NCBI RefSeq assembly: GCF_003696265.1
Contig: NZ_RFFH01000008.1
Location: 1-64,000, forward strand
Direction of reading: 5' to 3'
From: Nocardia stercoris
GTDB lineage: Bacteria; Actinomycetota; Actinomycetes; Mycobacteriales; Mycobacteriaceae
Length of the DNA: 64,000 nt
How positions within the stretch are numbered: the stretch's first letter is position 1; each line of letters starts with the position of its first letter. This document shows, piece by piece, positions 50,929 to 58,932 of this stretch. Under the pieces are notes generated by a model. That model made no database searches, had not been told where the DNA came from, and saw nothing but the letters and a program-made list of their open reading frames with translations. A program made the position numbers and the translations under genes.

Positions 50929-50962
50929 AGTGCTAGCACCAGTGCTTGCAAAAGCTAGCACT
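50929..50962. promoter_or_regulatory. Repeated operator-like motif before the XRE gene
   Basis: Three copies of a 9-bp word: AGTGCTAGC (50929-50937), AGTGCTTGC (50941-50949) and, inverted, GCTAGCACT (50954-50962). The last two form an inverted repeat with an AAAA spacer. It lies 41 bp before the XRE start, fitting autoregulation. Confidence 0.65.
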
Positions 50963-51002
50963 CCAGCTTAGGATCGTATCTACAACCGCCGGAAGGTGAG
51001 TG

Positions 51003-51518
51003 ATGGCAGAGGAGCCGGTGGCCCGCGTAGCCAGCGCGGCGCACGACATCGGGAGCTTCATCCGAGCGCAGCGGGAGGCTGCGCAGGTTTCGCTGCGTCA
51101 ACTCGCCCAGCTGGCGGGGGTGAGCAATCCGTACCTCAGCCAGATCGAGCGCGGATTGCGTAACCCGTCGGCCGAGGTGCTGTCGCAGATCGCCAAGGGT
51201 CTGCGGATGTCCTCGGAAGTCTTGTACGTCCGGGCGGGCTTCCTCGAGCAGAGGACGCACAGCCCGGTCCGGGACGCCCTGCTGGCCGATTCCGGTCTGT
51301 CCGAACGGCAGAAGCAGGTGCTGCTCGACATCTACGACTCGTTCCGCCGTGAGAACGGCGAGAACGGGAACGACCCCGAGGCATATGGGGACGTCATGGC
51401 CAGTGTGGAGGACGTCTCCGGGGGGATCCGGGACAACGAGGTCCCCGATCGCAGCGCGGGTCGCACTACCGAAGGCACTGCCGAAGTTCCGCCACGCCAG
51501 GAGAGCGAAACACCATGA
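51003..51518 (+). CDS. XRE-family helix-turn-helix regulator
   Basis: A 171-residue regulator. The helix-turn-helix (residues about 15-70) is IGSFIRAQREAAQVSLRQLA, then SNPYLSQIERGLRNPSAEVL. The C-terminal part is acidic and disordered. It corresponds by position to Rv0474, upstream of hbhA. ATG at 51003 has GGAAGG nearby; its stop overlaps the hbhA ATG (ATGA), so regulator and adhesin are coupled. The motif array upstream is the probable operator. Confidence 0.9.
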   Translation: MAEEPVARVASAAHDIGSFIRAQREAAQVSLRQLAQLAGVSNPYLSQIERGLRNPSAEVLSQIAKGLRMSSEVLYVRAGFLEQRTHSPVRDALLADSGLSERQKQVLLDIYDSFRRENGENGNDPEAYGDVMASVEDVSGGIRDNEVPDRSAGRTTEGTAEVPPRQESETP

Positions 51519-52153
51519 CCGAAACCATCACCACCGTGACCAAGCCCCTCTACGCCACCGTCGGCGCCGGCGACGCGATCTTCACCGCTGTCACCGAGGC
51601 CGTCGAGAAGGTGCGCGACTCCGTTTCCGGTGTCGACGTGTCCGGCCGGGTCGAGGAGGCCCGCGAGCGGATCGCCAACCTGCCGGCCGACGTGCAGGAG
51701 CAGCTGGGCGCGCTGCGCGAGCGGGTGTCCACCCTGCCGACCGAGCTGCCCGAAGAGGTCGCCGCGCTGCGCGACAAGCTGAACTCCGAGGAGCTGCGCA
51801 AGCTCGTCGACCAGCTGCTGGACCTGTACTCCGACCTCGCCGTCCGTGGCGAGGAGACCGTCGGCAAGCTGCGCGCCAACCCGGTCGTCGAGGGTCGGCT
51901 GGGCCAGGCCGAGAACCTGTACAACGACGTGGTGCACCGCGCAGAGGGCGTCTACGACTCGGTGTCCACCCAGGTCAGCGGCCTGCTGGGCAAGGCCGAG
52001 GCCGAGTCGGAGGCCGAGCCGGTCGTCGACGCCGAGGTCGTCCAGGTGACCACCGAGGTCGAGGCCGCGCCGGAGCCCAAGCCGGCGCCCGCGAAGAAGG
52101 CCCCGGCCAAGAAGGCGCCCGCCAAGAAGGCCGCCGCGGCCAAGAAGCAGTAG
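51515..52153 (+). CDS. hbhA: Heparin-binding haemagglutinin-like protein
   Basis: A 212-residue protein with the HbhA layout: an N-terminal hydrophobic helix (TTVTKPLYATVGAGDAIFTA), a long coiled coil (about 20-150, e.g. LREKLNSEELRKLVDQLLDL-like DKLNSEELRKLVDQLLDLYS), and a Lys/Ala/Pro tail (PAPAKKAPAKKAPAKKAAAA) that in M. tuberculosis binds heparan sulfate. No signal peptide, as in HbhA. In Nocardia it may act in adhesion or in lipid-inclusion/membrane organisation. Followed by a strong terminator. Confidence 0.93.
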   Translation: MTETITTVTKPLYATVGAGDAIFTAVTEAVEKVRDSVSGVDVSGRVEEARERIANLPADVQEQLGALRERVSTLPTELPEEVAALRDKLNSEELRKLVDQLLDLYSDLAVRGEETVGKLRANPVVEGRLGQAENLYNDVVHRAEGVYDSVSTQVSGLLGKAEAESEAEPVVDAEVVQVTTEVEAAPEPKPAPAKKAPAKKAPAKKAAAAKKQ

Positions 52154-52177
52154 TCGCCGCCTCGCGGCTGTGACCCG

Positions 52178-52210
52178 AAACCCCCGGACAACCCCGTTGT
52201 CCGGGGGTTT
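52178..52210 (+). terminator. Terminator after hbhA
   Basis: A perfect 14-bp stem: AAACCCCCGGACAA (52178-52191) and its complement (52197-52210), loop CCCCG, with TTT closing the right arm. It excludes start codons upstream of 52210 for the next gene. Confidence 0.88.
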
Positions 52211-52229
52211 CGCACGTATCATCGGTGGT

Positions 52230-52517
52230 GTGTACGGACTCGCAAGTCTCATCCTGTGGGTGCTGCGGATGGCGGCACTCGGTGTCACGGTGTTCGCGCT
52301 GGTCCATGCGATCCGGCAGCGGCCCGACGCCTTCACCGCCGTCGACAAGCTGACGAAGCCGATCTGGGTGGCTATTCTGTGTGCCGCCCTGCTGGCCATC
52401 CTGGTGAGCGCGACCGTCGTCGGAATCCTCGGCCTGGCCGGGGTGATCGCCACCGGTATCTACCTGGCCGATGTGCGGCCGAAGGTGGATGAGATCCAGC
52501 GCGGGCCCCGCTGGTAG
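52230..52517 (+). CDS. DUF2516-family small membrane protein
   Basis: A 95-residue protein with two or three membrane segments (LASLILWVLRMAALGVTVFA; KPIWVAILCAALLAILVSAT; VVGILGLAGVIATGIYLADV) and the family ending ADVRPKVDEIQ. It corresponds by position to Rv0476. GTG at 52230 is chosen because the upstream frame runs through the hbhA terminator. Confidence 0.82.
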   Translation: MYGLASLILWVLRMAALGVTVFALVHAIRQRPDAFTAVDKLTKPIWVAILCAALLAILVSATVVGILGLAGVIATGIYLADVRPKVDEIQRGPRW

Positions 52518-52540
52518 ATCCGGTCCGATCTTTTTTGCGT

Positions 52541-52556
52541 TTGCTCTAGCAAGCAC
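52541..52556. promoter_or_regulatory. Motif related to the XRE operator
   Basis: TTGCT-CT-AGCAA palindrome (52541-52552) running into GCAAGCAC (52549-52556), the complement of the GTGCTTGC word found at 50942. It is 75 bp before the alpha/beta hydrolase start. Possible second target of the XRE regulator. Confidence 0.45.
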
Positions 52557-52630
52557 CCCGTACTCCGGGTTACCGTATCCATGGGTAACGCATAGTTTTG
52601 ATGCGTGCCCGTGGACACGAAGGAGTGCTC

Positions 52631-53647
52631 ATGGCAACGTTGCCAGGGACCATAATCACCGGTCTGCTCGATCGGGCCGACGATCTGTCCGACGCCTTCC
52701 GCGCGACATTGCGGGCACGCACGTACGACAACGTCAAGTACAACGCCGCTCCCGCACCGGACGTGATCCCCGTGACCACTCGCGACGGTGTCCAACTGCG
52801 CGTCCACGCGTATGGCCCCCGCAACGGCGACGTCATCGTCCTGGTGCACGGCTGGGCCTGCTGCATCGAATACTGGAACCCCCAGATCAACGCCTTCGCC
52901 GACCGGTACCGGGTCGTCGCCTTCGACCTGCGCGGCCACGGTGAAAGCGAGAAGGGCGAGCGCCCGTTCGGTCCCGACCAGCTCGCCGACGACCTGTCCG
53001 ACGTCCTGGCCGCGGTGCTGCGTCCCGGCCGGCAGGCCACCATGGTCGGCCACAGCATGGGCGGCATCGCCATCCAGGCGTGGGCCAAGAAGTATCCCGA
53101 AGAAGTGGGACTGCGCGCCGGCGCGATCCTGCTCGCCTGTACCTCCGGCGGCCGCATCGCCGTCGAATCCCGGATCCTGCCGCTGTTCAACGGCGTGCTG
53201 CCCAGCCCGCTGCTGCTGGCCAAGGCCATCTTCGGCGCGCCCGTCCCGCTGCCCGGCGGCCGGTTGGCCCGCGCGATCGTCAAGGCCCGCCTCGCCGGAC
53301 CGCACGCCACCCGCGAGCAGCTGGAGTTCAGCCTCGGCATCTTCCGTTCCGCCCGCCCGTGGGTGCGCGGTCGCTACGCGCTGATGCTCACCGAGATGGA
53401 CCTGATGGACGCGGCGTCCTATATCTCCGTCCCGACCAGCGTGCTGGCCGGCGACAACGACAAACTGCTGCCGCAGCTCATGTCGCGGCGCATCGCCGAC
53501 CAGCTGTCGATCAGCGGCATGCTCGACGGGTATCGGGTGCTGCCCACCGGCCACCTGATCAATGTCGAGGCCGAGCGTGAGTTCAACGCCGAACTGCACC
53601 GCATGGTGGGCGTCGCCAAGTACGGCACCGCCGCCGCGGCCGGCTAG
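52631..53647 (+). CDS. Alpha/beta hydrolase
   Basis: A 338-residue hydrolase. Oxyanion strand VLVHGWACCIEYW, RVVAFDLRGHGESE, nucleophile Ser in TMVGHSMGGIAIQ, Asp in VLAGDNDKLLP and His in VLPTGHLINVE make up the full triad. A helical cap lies between residues 165 and 255. Substrate unknown; the N-terminal helix (ATLPGTIITGLLDRADDL) is typical of a lipid-associated mycobacterial group. AAGGAG before ATG 52631. Confidence 0.88.
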   Translation: MATLPGTIITGLLDRADDLSDAFRATLRARTYDNVKYNAAPAPDVIPVTTRDGVQLRVHAYGPRNGDVIVLVHGWACCIEYWNPQINAFADRYRVVAFDLRGHGESEKGERPFGPDQLADDLSDVLAAVLRPGRQATMVGHSMGGIAIQAWAKKYPEEVGLRAGAILLACTSGGRIAVESRILPLFNGVLPSPLLLAKAIFGAPVPLPGGRLARAIVKARLAGPHATREQLEFSLGIFRSARPWVRGRYALMLTEMDLMDAASYISVPTSVLAGDNDKLLPQLMSRRIADQLSISGMLDGYRVLPTGHLINVEAEREFNAELHRMVGVAKYGTAAAAG

Positions 53648-54262
53648 TCAGACCCGGGCCAAGGCGCGGCGCACCCGCGCCGCCGCGGCCGGGGGCACTG
53701 TGGCTGTGGCGGAACGGATCTCCGAGCCCGCGCAGCGATTGATGGCCACCGCGTCGGCGACCACCTCGTCGAGGGCCGGCTGCCCGAGCCCCGTCTCGGC
53801 GAGGTCCAGCACGGTCCGCACCGGCGTGGTCACCAGGAACGAGCCCGCCGAGACGACGTCCGCCCGGCACAGCCTGCGCCGCAGCACCACCAGGCCCGGC
53901 ACCCCGGGCCGCCGGCCGCCGTCCGCGCACAGATGCAGGTAGGACGGGCGCAGCCGGCCCAGGCCGAACAGTTCGGCCGCCGAATGGTGCGAGACCGCGG
54001 CCGCGCCGTCGAACCAGGCCGACCACATCGCGTATTCGTCGAGCGGGCCGTGCGGCCAGTCGGTCATCCGCAGCAGGCCGATGCCTACCCGCGCGACCGT
54101 GCCCTCCACCAGCGCGGTGCGGATCCGGGCTTCACAGCCGGTCCGCAGCACCTGGCGGGTCGTGAAGAAACCCGCGTGCTCACCGGCCAACCGCCGTAGG
54201 GCACGCCAATCCCCGCGTGGATCACGGATATTGCTGGTGGCAGCGCGGCCCGGCATAGACAT
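53648..54262 (-). CDS. AbiEi-like winged-helix protein (orphan antitoxin-type)
   Basis: A 204-residue protein. An N-terminal AbiEi-type winged helix (LAGEHAGFFTTRQVLRTGCE, then RTALVEGTVARVGIGLLRM) precedes a domain containing SAWFDGAAAVSHHSAAELFG and the usual TTPVRTVLDLAE. Such proteins are annotated as type IV antitoxin-like; no AbiEii toxin lies beside it, so a chromosomal regulator role is possible. ATG at 54262 is preferred to 54316. It directly abuts the convergent hydrolase stop. Confidence 0.75.
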   Translation of the reverse strand: MSMPGRAATSNIRDPRGDWRALRRLAGEHAGFFTTRQVLRTGCEARIRTALVEGTVARVGIGLLRMTDWPHGPLDEYAMWSAWFDGAAAVSHHSAAELFGLGRLRPSYLHLCADGGRRPGVPGLVVLRRRLCRADVVSAGSFLVTTPVRTVLDLAETGLGQPALDEVVADAVAINRCAGSEIRSATATVPPAAAARVRRALARV

Positions 54263-54368
54263 AGGGTACGTGCGCTCATTGTGCGGTCGATCACATTCGT
54301 CCCGGACGTTGTTCAACCTTCACCCGATCCACAGAGCACACTCAAAAACATCGGGAAAGATCTCCGCC

Positions 54369-55136
54369 ATGAGTTCGTACCCTCCGGATACCGTCGTCGG
54401 CAGCCCAACGCCTGCCGACCCGGCGCGCGGCGGCACACCGCGCAAGGTTCGCCGTGTGATGTTGATCGGCGGACTCGCGACCGCAGTGGTGGTCGCCGGC
54501 ACCCTCGCCGGTGGCGAGGCCTACGCCCGAACCCGGATCTCGCACTGCATCTCCAGTGGGCTGGAGCAGAGCCTGGGTACCGGCGCGTCGGTTCATTTCG
54601 GCCCGAAACCGTTGCTGCTCACCATGGTCGACCACAAGGTCCCCTACGTCACGGTCGACACCGACGACGCGAGCGTCGGCCAGACCACCGGCATCCAGCT
54701 GCACGCGCGGCTCAACGACATCGACACCGATTCGAACAACGCGTCCGTCGGCAGCAGCAGCGCCACGGCGACGTGGAGCGACGCCGGTATCGCGCAGACG
54801 CTGAACGGCCTGGTCTCCGGGGTGCAGTCGGATCCCGACGGCCAGTCGGTCGATGTGCAGGTGCTCGGCGGACTGGCTCAGCTGAAGCTGATCCCGCAGG
54901 TGGTCGACGGCAAGATCGAGGTCACCACCTCCCAGGCGCAGCTGTTGGGCATCGGGCTGCCCACCGACCTGGTGTCGGGCATCGTCAGTTCGATGACCGG
55001 CGCGGTGCAGACCTATCCGCTGGACATGAAACCGACCGCGGTCAAGGTGGTCGACAACGGAATTCGGATCGACTTGGAAGGCGGGCACAGCAACCTCGCC
55101 GCCCCCGACGGCACCCAGCCGCAGATGACCTGCTGA
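54369..55136 (+). CDS. DUF2993 (LmeA-type) membrane-anchored protein
   Basis: A 255-residue protein. A Pro-rich cytosolic start, one membrane anchor (VMLIGGLATAVVVAGTLAGG), then a DUF2993 domain (EAYARTRISHCISSGLEQSL; HFGPKPLLLTMVDHKVPYVT; VQVLGGLAQLKLIPQVVDGK) ending with Cys. Related LmeA of mycobacteria binds phospholipids and supports mannan elongation in the cell envelope. Convergent with deoC, three bases between stops. Confidence 0.85.
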   Translation: MSSYPPDTVVGSPTPADPARGGTPRKVRRVMLIGGLATAVVVAGTLAGGEAYARTRISHCISSGLEQSLGTGASVHFGPKPLLLTMVDHKVPYVTVDTDDASVGQTTGIQLHARLNDIDTDSNNASVGSSSATATWSDAGIAQTLNGLVSGVQSDPDGQSVDVQVLGGLAQLKLIPQVVDGKIEVTTSQAQLLGIGLPTDLVSGIVSSMTGAVQTYPLDMKPTAVKVVDNGIRIDLEGGHSNLAAPDGTQPQMTC

Positions 55137-55139
55137 CCC

Positions 55140-55808
55140 TCAGTCCGCGGTGAAGCCCGCCAGCACCGTTCGCGACCTGGACAACCCGAGCCGGGTGGCA
55201 CCGGCCGCGATCAGTGCGGCGGCTTCCTCGGCGGTGCGGATACCGCCAGAGGCCTTGATCCCGAGCCGCCCGCCGACGGTGTCGGCCATCAGCCGGACCG
55301 CGTGCACGCTGGCGCCGCCGGACGGGTGGAAACCCGTGGAGGTCTTGACGAAATCCGCGCCCGCCCGTTCGGCGATCCGGCACACCTCGACGATGGTTGT
55401 ATCGGGCAGCGCGGCCGATTCGATGATCACCTTGAGGACCACCCGGTCCTCGACCGCTTCCCGGACGGTGAGGATGTCGATCAGGACCGAGTCGAAGTCC
55501 CCGGCCAGCGCCGCGCCGACGTCGATCACCATGTCGACCTCGGTGGCTCCCTGCTGTACCGCGAGCCGGGCCTCGGTGCCCTTCACCAGGCTGTGGTGCT
55601 TGCCGGACGGGAATCCGGCGACGGTGGCGACGGCCAGTCCGGGCGCCTGCACCGGCAGGACCGAGGGGGACAGGCACACCGCGTGCACGCCCAGCTCCCG
55701 CGCCTCGGCGATCGTGGCCGCCACGTCCGCGGCGGTGGCCTCGGGGGCGAGCAGGGTGTGGTCGATCATGGCCGCCACCTCGCGGCGGGTCAGCACGTCG
55801 GCAGGCAT
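55140..55808 (-). CDS. deoC: Deoxyribose-phosphate aldolase
   Basis: A 222-residue class I aldolase. MIDHTLLAPEAT starts the barrel; the Schiff-base Lys is in ADFVKTSTGFHPSG, a second Lys in LGIKASGGIRTAEEA, and the catalytic Asp in VDMVIDVGAALAGD. It splits 2-deoxyribose-5-phosphate to glyceraldehyde-3-phosphate and acetaldehyde in deoxynucleoside breakdown. Length and neighbourhood match Rv0478. Confidence 0.96.
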   Translation of the reverse strand: MPADVLTRREVAAMIDHTLLAPEATAADVAATIAEARELGVHAVCLSPSVLPVQAPGLAVATVAGFPSGKHHSLVKGTEARLAVQQGATEVDMVIDVGAALAGDFDSVLIDILTVREAVEDRVVLKVIIESAALPDTTIVEVCRIAERAGADFVKTSTGFHPSGGASVHAVRLMADTVGGRLGIKASGGIRTAEEAAALIAAGATRLGLSRSRTVLAGFTAD

Positions 55809-55942
55809 GGGTACAGAGTCTGGCACAGGCGTGGTGCCCGGACACGATAAGTCCGTTGCGGGGCCGTTGGGCCACGCGCACACTCGTAGATGCCGCGTGA
55901 TCTCCAGCGGTGTCCGTGACGGGACGAGAGGGGCGTAGTGCC

Positions 55943-56491
55943 GTGTCTCGGGTGGTGATCCGGCGGGAGCGGGCCGGCGATATCGCGGCGATCGACGCGG
56001 TGCACCGCGGTGCCTTCGCGCAATCGCGGCTCGCGGTCGCCGCGGGTGGTGGCGGTGCGTCCGAGCCGCCGGAGGTGGGTCTGGTCCACGCGTTGCGAGC
56101 CGACGACAGCTGGATTCCGACGCTGTCGCTGGTGGCGGAGGACCACGAGGGGGTGATCGGGCACGTGTGCCTGACCCGGGCCGTGGTGGGCCCGTTCCCG
56201 GTGCTGGCACTGGGCCCGCTCGGCGTGGTGCCGGACCGGCAGCGCCACGGGGTCGGCGCCGCGCTGATGTATTCGGCGCTGGGGGCCGCGGACGCGCTCG
56301 ACCAGCAGCTGGTCGGACTGCTGGGCAGCCTCGAGTACTACCCGCGGTTCGGGTTCCTGCCGGGGGCGCGGCTCGGGATCCGGCCGGACGAGCCGAGCTG
56401 GGCCGGCCATTTCCAGGTGCGGCCGCTGAGCAGCTACCAGTCTGACATCACCGGCGAGTTCCGTTACGCCGCACCGTTCTACGCGATTTGA
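55943..56491 (+). CDS. GNAT family N-acetyltransferase
   Basis: A 182-residue acetyltransferase. The acetyl-CoA loop is LGVVPDRQRHGVGAALM, preceded by VIGHVCLTRAVV and LALGPLGV, and followed by GLLGSLEYYPRFGFLPG, a pattern of the YhbS-like group. Substrate unknown. GTG at 55943 is preferred; the frame continues to 55910 with no homology. Confidence 0.88.
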   Translation: MSRVVIRRERAGDIAAIDAVHRGAFAQSRLAVAAGGGGASEPPEVGLVHALRADDSWIPTLSLVAEDHEGVIGHVCLTRAVVGPFPVLALGPLGVVPDRQRHGVGAALMYSALGAADALDQQLVGLLGSLEYYPRFGFLPGARLGIRPDEPSWAGHFQVRPLSSYQSDITGEFRYAAPFYAI

Positions 56492-56628
56492 GCCGGTCCG
56501 ATCCGGTCTCCTTCGGCGGGTAGCCGGGCGGCCGCGGCCGGTGCGGGGTTCGCGACGCTCGTTCCACCTGGTGGGCCCTCGAGCGGGTCCGGGCCTGCCG
56601 GAGGGGGCCGAAGTGGGAGGATTCACCC

Positions 56629-57510
56629 ATGAGTTCCACGCCCGCCGACCGCCGGTACGTCCTCACCCTCGGGTGCCCCGACCGTCCCGGCATCATTGCC
56701 AAGATCACGTCGTTCATCGCCGAGTTCGGCGGGTCGATCGTGGAGGCCGGCTACCACTCCGACACCGACACCGGCTGGTTCTTCACCCGGCAGGCGATCC
56801 GGGCCGAGACCGTGCCGTTCGGGCTCGACGAACTGCGGACCCGGTTCACCGCGGTCGCCGCCGAGCTCGGCAAGCAGACCGACTGGCAGCTGTTCGACAC
56901 CGGCTCCCGCCGCCGGGCCGTGGTCCTGGTCAGCAAGGACGGGCACTGCCTGCACGACCTGCTGGGCCGCGCGATCAGCGGGGAACTGCCCGCCACCATC
57001 GAAGCCGTCATCGGCAACCACCCGGACCTGGCCGAACTCACCCAGGCGCACGGCGTGAAATTCCACTACGTGCCCTTCCCCAAGGACCCGGCCGAGCGAG
57101 GCCCGGCGTTCCAGCAGGTGCGGGCGCTGGTCGACGAACACGATCCGCACGCGGTGGTGCTGGCCCGTTTCATGCAGGTGTTGCCGCCGCACCTGTGCCA
57201 GCACTGGGCGGGCAAGGCGATCAACATCCACCACAGCTTCCTGCCGTCGTTCGTCGGCGCCCGCCCGTACCATCAGGCGTTCGCCCGCGGCGTGAAGCTG
57301 ATCGGCGCGACCTGCCACTACGTGACCGCGGAACTGGATGCGGGGCCGATCCTGGAGCAGGACGTGACCCGCATCGACCACGCCGACACCGTGCACGACA
57401 TGGTCCGGCTGGGGCGTGATATCGAGCGGGTGGTGCTGGCGCGCGGGTTGCGCTGGCATCTGGAAGGCCGGGTGCTGGTGCACGGGCGGCGCACGGTCGT
57501 ATTCGACTGA
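56629..57510 (+). CDS. purU: Formyltetrahydrofolate deformylase
   Basis: A 293-residue enzyme. The N-terminal ACT domain is VLTLGCPDRPGIIAKITSFI, then GSIVEAGYHSD (about 1-90); the hydrolase/formyltransferase domain follows, with VVLARFMQVLPPHLCQHW, the catalytic Asn-His region INIHHSFLPSFVGARPYHQA and GATCHYVTAELDAGPILEQD (Asp). It releases formate from 10-formyl-THF and balances the one-carbon pool. The ACT domain is expected to sense Met/Gly as in E. coli. Confidence 0.95.
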   Translation: MSSTPADRRYVLTLGCPDRPGIIAKITSFIAEFGGSIVEAGYHSDTDTGWFFTRQAIRAETVPFGLDELRTRFTAVAAELGKQTDWQLFDTGSRRRAVVLVSKDGHCLHDLLGRAISGELPATIEAVIGNHPDLAELTQAHGVKFHYVPFPKDPAERGPAFQQVRALVDEHDPHAVVLARFMQVLPPHLCQHWAGKAINIHHSFLPSFVGARPYHQAFARGVKLIGATCHYVTAELDAGPILEQDVTRIDHADTVHDMVRLGRDIERVVLARGLRWHLEGRVLVHGRRTVVFD

Positions 57511-57620
57511 TTCGGCCGGGCGCAGTCGATCGTTCGCGCGGGCTTCTGATTCGCCTGGCGCAGTCGATGATTCGCGCGGGCTTCTGATTCGCCTGGCGCA
57601 GTCGATGATTCGCGTGCTCA
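57511..57620. repeat. Three tandem 38-39-bp repeats after purU
   Basis: Units 57511-57549, 57550-57587 and 57588-57620 (truncated). The shared core is GCGCAGTCGATGATTCGCG with GGCTTCTGATTCG at the joints. The array starts right after the purU stop, and the last three bases are the stop codon (TCA on +) of the convergent methyltransferase gene. Confidence 0.9.
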
Positions 57621-58436
57621 GAGTGGCGCGACGGCCGCCCACGGTACCGTCATGACGTTGTCGCGCAGGCGCCTGCGGGGATCGGCGAGCGGAAAACCGT
57701 TGTCGCGCAACATCGCAGCCGCGGCACGCCACCGGACTCGGGGGCCGTAGGGCGCCAGCGACGCCGCGTGCGCCCAGGCGCGGTCGGCGGCGGTGAGCAG
57801 GGTGTGGATGCGTTCGCCGGGAATGTTGCGGTGGATCAGGATCTTCGGCAGTCGCTCGGCCAGATCCGAGGGCCGGTCCACGGTGAACGGGTCCCAGGCC
57901 AGGGTCAGCGAGCGCGGCCCGGTACGGTCCAGCAGCACCCAGGCACAGCGGCGGCCCAACTCGTCGCAGGTGCCGTCGACGAGCAGGCCGTCGGGAGACA
58001 GGCCGTCCCGCAACAACTCCCACGCGCCGGGCACCGCCGACTCGGGGTACTGGCGCAGCACGTTGAACGCGCGGACCAGGGTCGGGCGCAGGCCGGCGAG
58101 CTCGAAACCGCCGCGGGCGAACCGGACTCCGTCGCGGCCGGGGACGACCCGCTCCGGGTCGATCTCCAGCCCGACCACGGCGACGTCGGGGCGCACCCGG
58201 CGCAGCCGGGCGGCCAGTTCCAGGGTGGTGACCGGGCTGGCACCGTACCCGAGGTCCACGACCAGCGGATCCGTTGCGGCCGTGAGCCGTTCGCGGACCA
58301 GCCGGTCGTGCACCAGCCAGCGGTCGCTGCGGCGCAGCCGGTTGATCCCGGTGGTGCCCCGCGTGATCGCGCCGACCGGGCGCGCCGTGCCCGCGGCTAG
58401 CCGGGCTCGCCGACCGGTTTCCGTTCGCTCAACCAC
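57618..58436 (-). CDS. SAM-dependent methyltransferase-like protein
   Basis: A 272-residue protein. A motif-I-like strand is LVVDLGYGASPVTTLELAARL, followed by VVGLEIDPERV (acidic residue) and LLVDGTCDELGRRCAWVLLD, which fit a class I methyltransferase fold with a modified motif I (DLGYGASP rather than GxGxG). Widely conserved near murB in Nocardia-type genomes as far as I recall. GTG 58436 overlaps the upstream DUF2505 gene by 40 bases; a shorter start is possible. Confidence 0.75.
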   Translation of the reverse strand: MVERTETGRRARLAAGTARPVGAITRGTTGINRLRRSDRWLVHDRLVRERLTAATDPLVVDLGYGASPVTTLELAARLRRVRPDVAVVGLEIDPERVVPGRDGVRFARGGFELAGLRPTLVRAFNVLRQYPESAVPGAWELLRDGLSPDGLLVDGTCDELGRRCAWVLLDRTGPRSLTLAWDPFTVDRPSDLAERLPKILIHRNIPGERIHTLLTAADRAWAHAASLAPYGPRVRWRAAAAMLRDNGFPLADPRRRLRDNVMTVPWAAVAPL

Positions 58437-58921
58437 TGTTCGGTGAATTCTGCCTCTGCTCGGAACAACTCGACCAGGTTGACCAGTATCAGCTGTTCGA
58501 GCGATCTGTTGACGAACGGGATGTTCACCTTCGCGACCGACGAATACCGCAGGGTGCAGCCGGTTTCGGTGGTGAACAGCCGCATGGTGCCGCCCAGGCT
58601 GCCCGGCGCGCTGGGGATGGTCGCGGTATACGAGCCCTCGACCTGCGCGCCCTCGGGGCCGTAGTTCTCGACTCGGGTGATCTCCATATCCTTGCGCAGT
58701 ACCGTGCGCGCCAGATCGGGTAGCAAATCCCGGGGAACCACGTGCCGGACCTCGGCCCGGATCCCGTTCTCGGACACCGAGAACGCGGTCAGATGGTTCG
58801 GACTGTGCTTGCGCATCTCCGCCATCCGGGCTTCCCAGTAGTCCTGATCTGCCAATGTCGCGTACAGCTCGTGGGACGTGCGCAGTGGATACCGTGCTGA
58901 GTAATCGAGTCTGCGGACCAT
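58397..58921 (-). CDS. DUF2505 family protein (first of two)
   Basis: A 174-residue START/SRPBCC-like protein. Features are the N-terminal YSARYPLRTSHELYATLADQ, then YWEARMAEMRKH, a central RHVVPRDLLPDLARTVLRKD and the C-terminal helix LVELFRAEAEFTEQWL. The family is actinobacterial and thought to bind hydrophobic ligands; function unknown. It lies 11 bases downstream of a paralogue with the same layout. Confidence 0.85.
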   Translation of the reverse strand: MVRRLDYSARYPLRTSHELYATLADQDYWEARMAEMRKHSPNHLTAFSVSENGIRAEVRHVVPRDLLPDLARTVLRKDMEITRVENYGPEGAQVEGSYTATIPSAPGSLGGTMRLFTTETGCTLRYSSVAKVNIPFVNRSLEQLILVNLVELFRAEAEFTEQWLSERKPVGEPG

Positions 58922-58932
58922 GGGCGGAGAGC

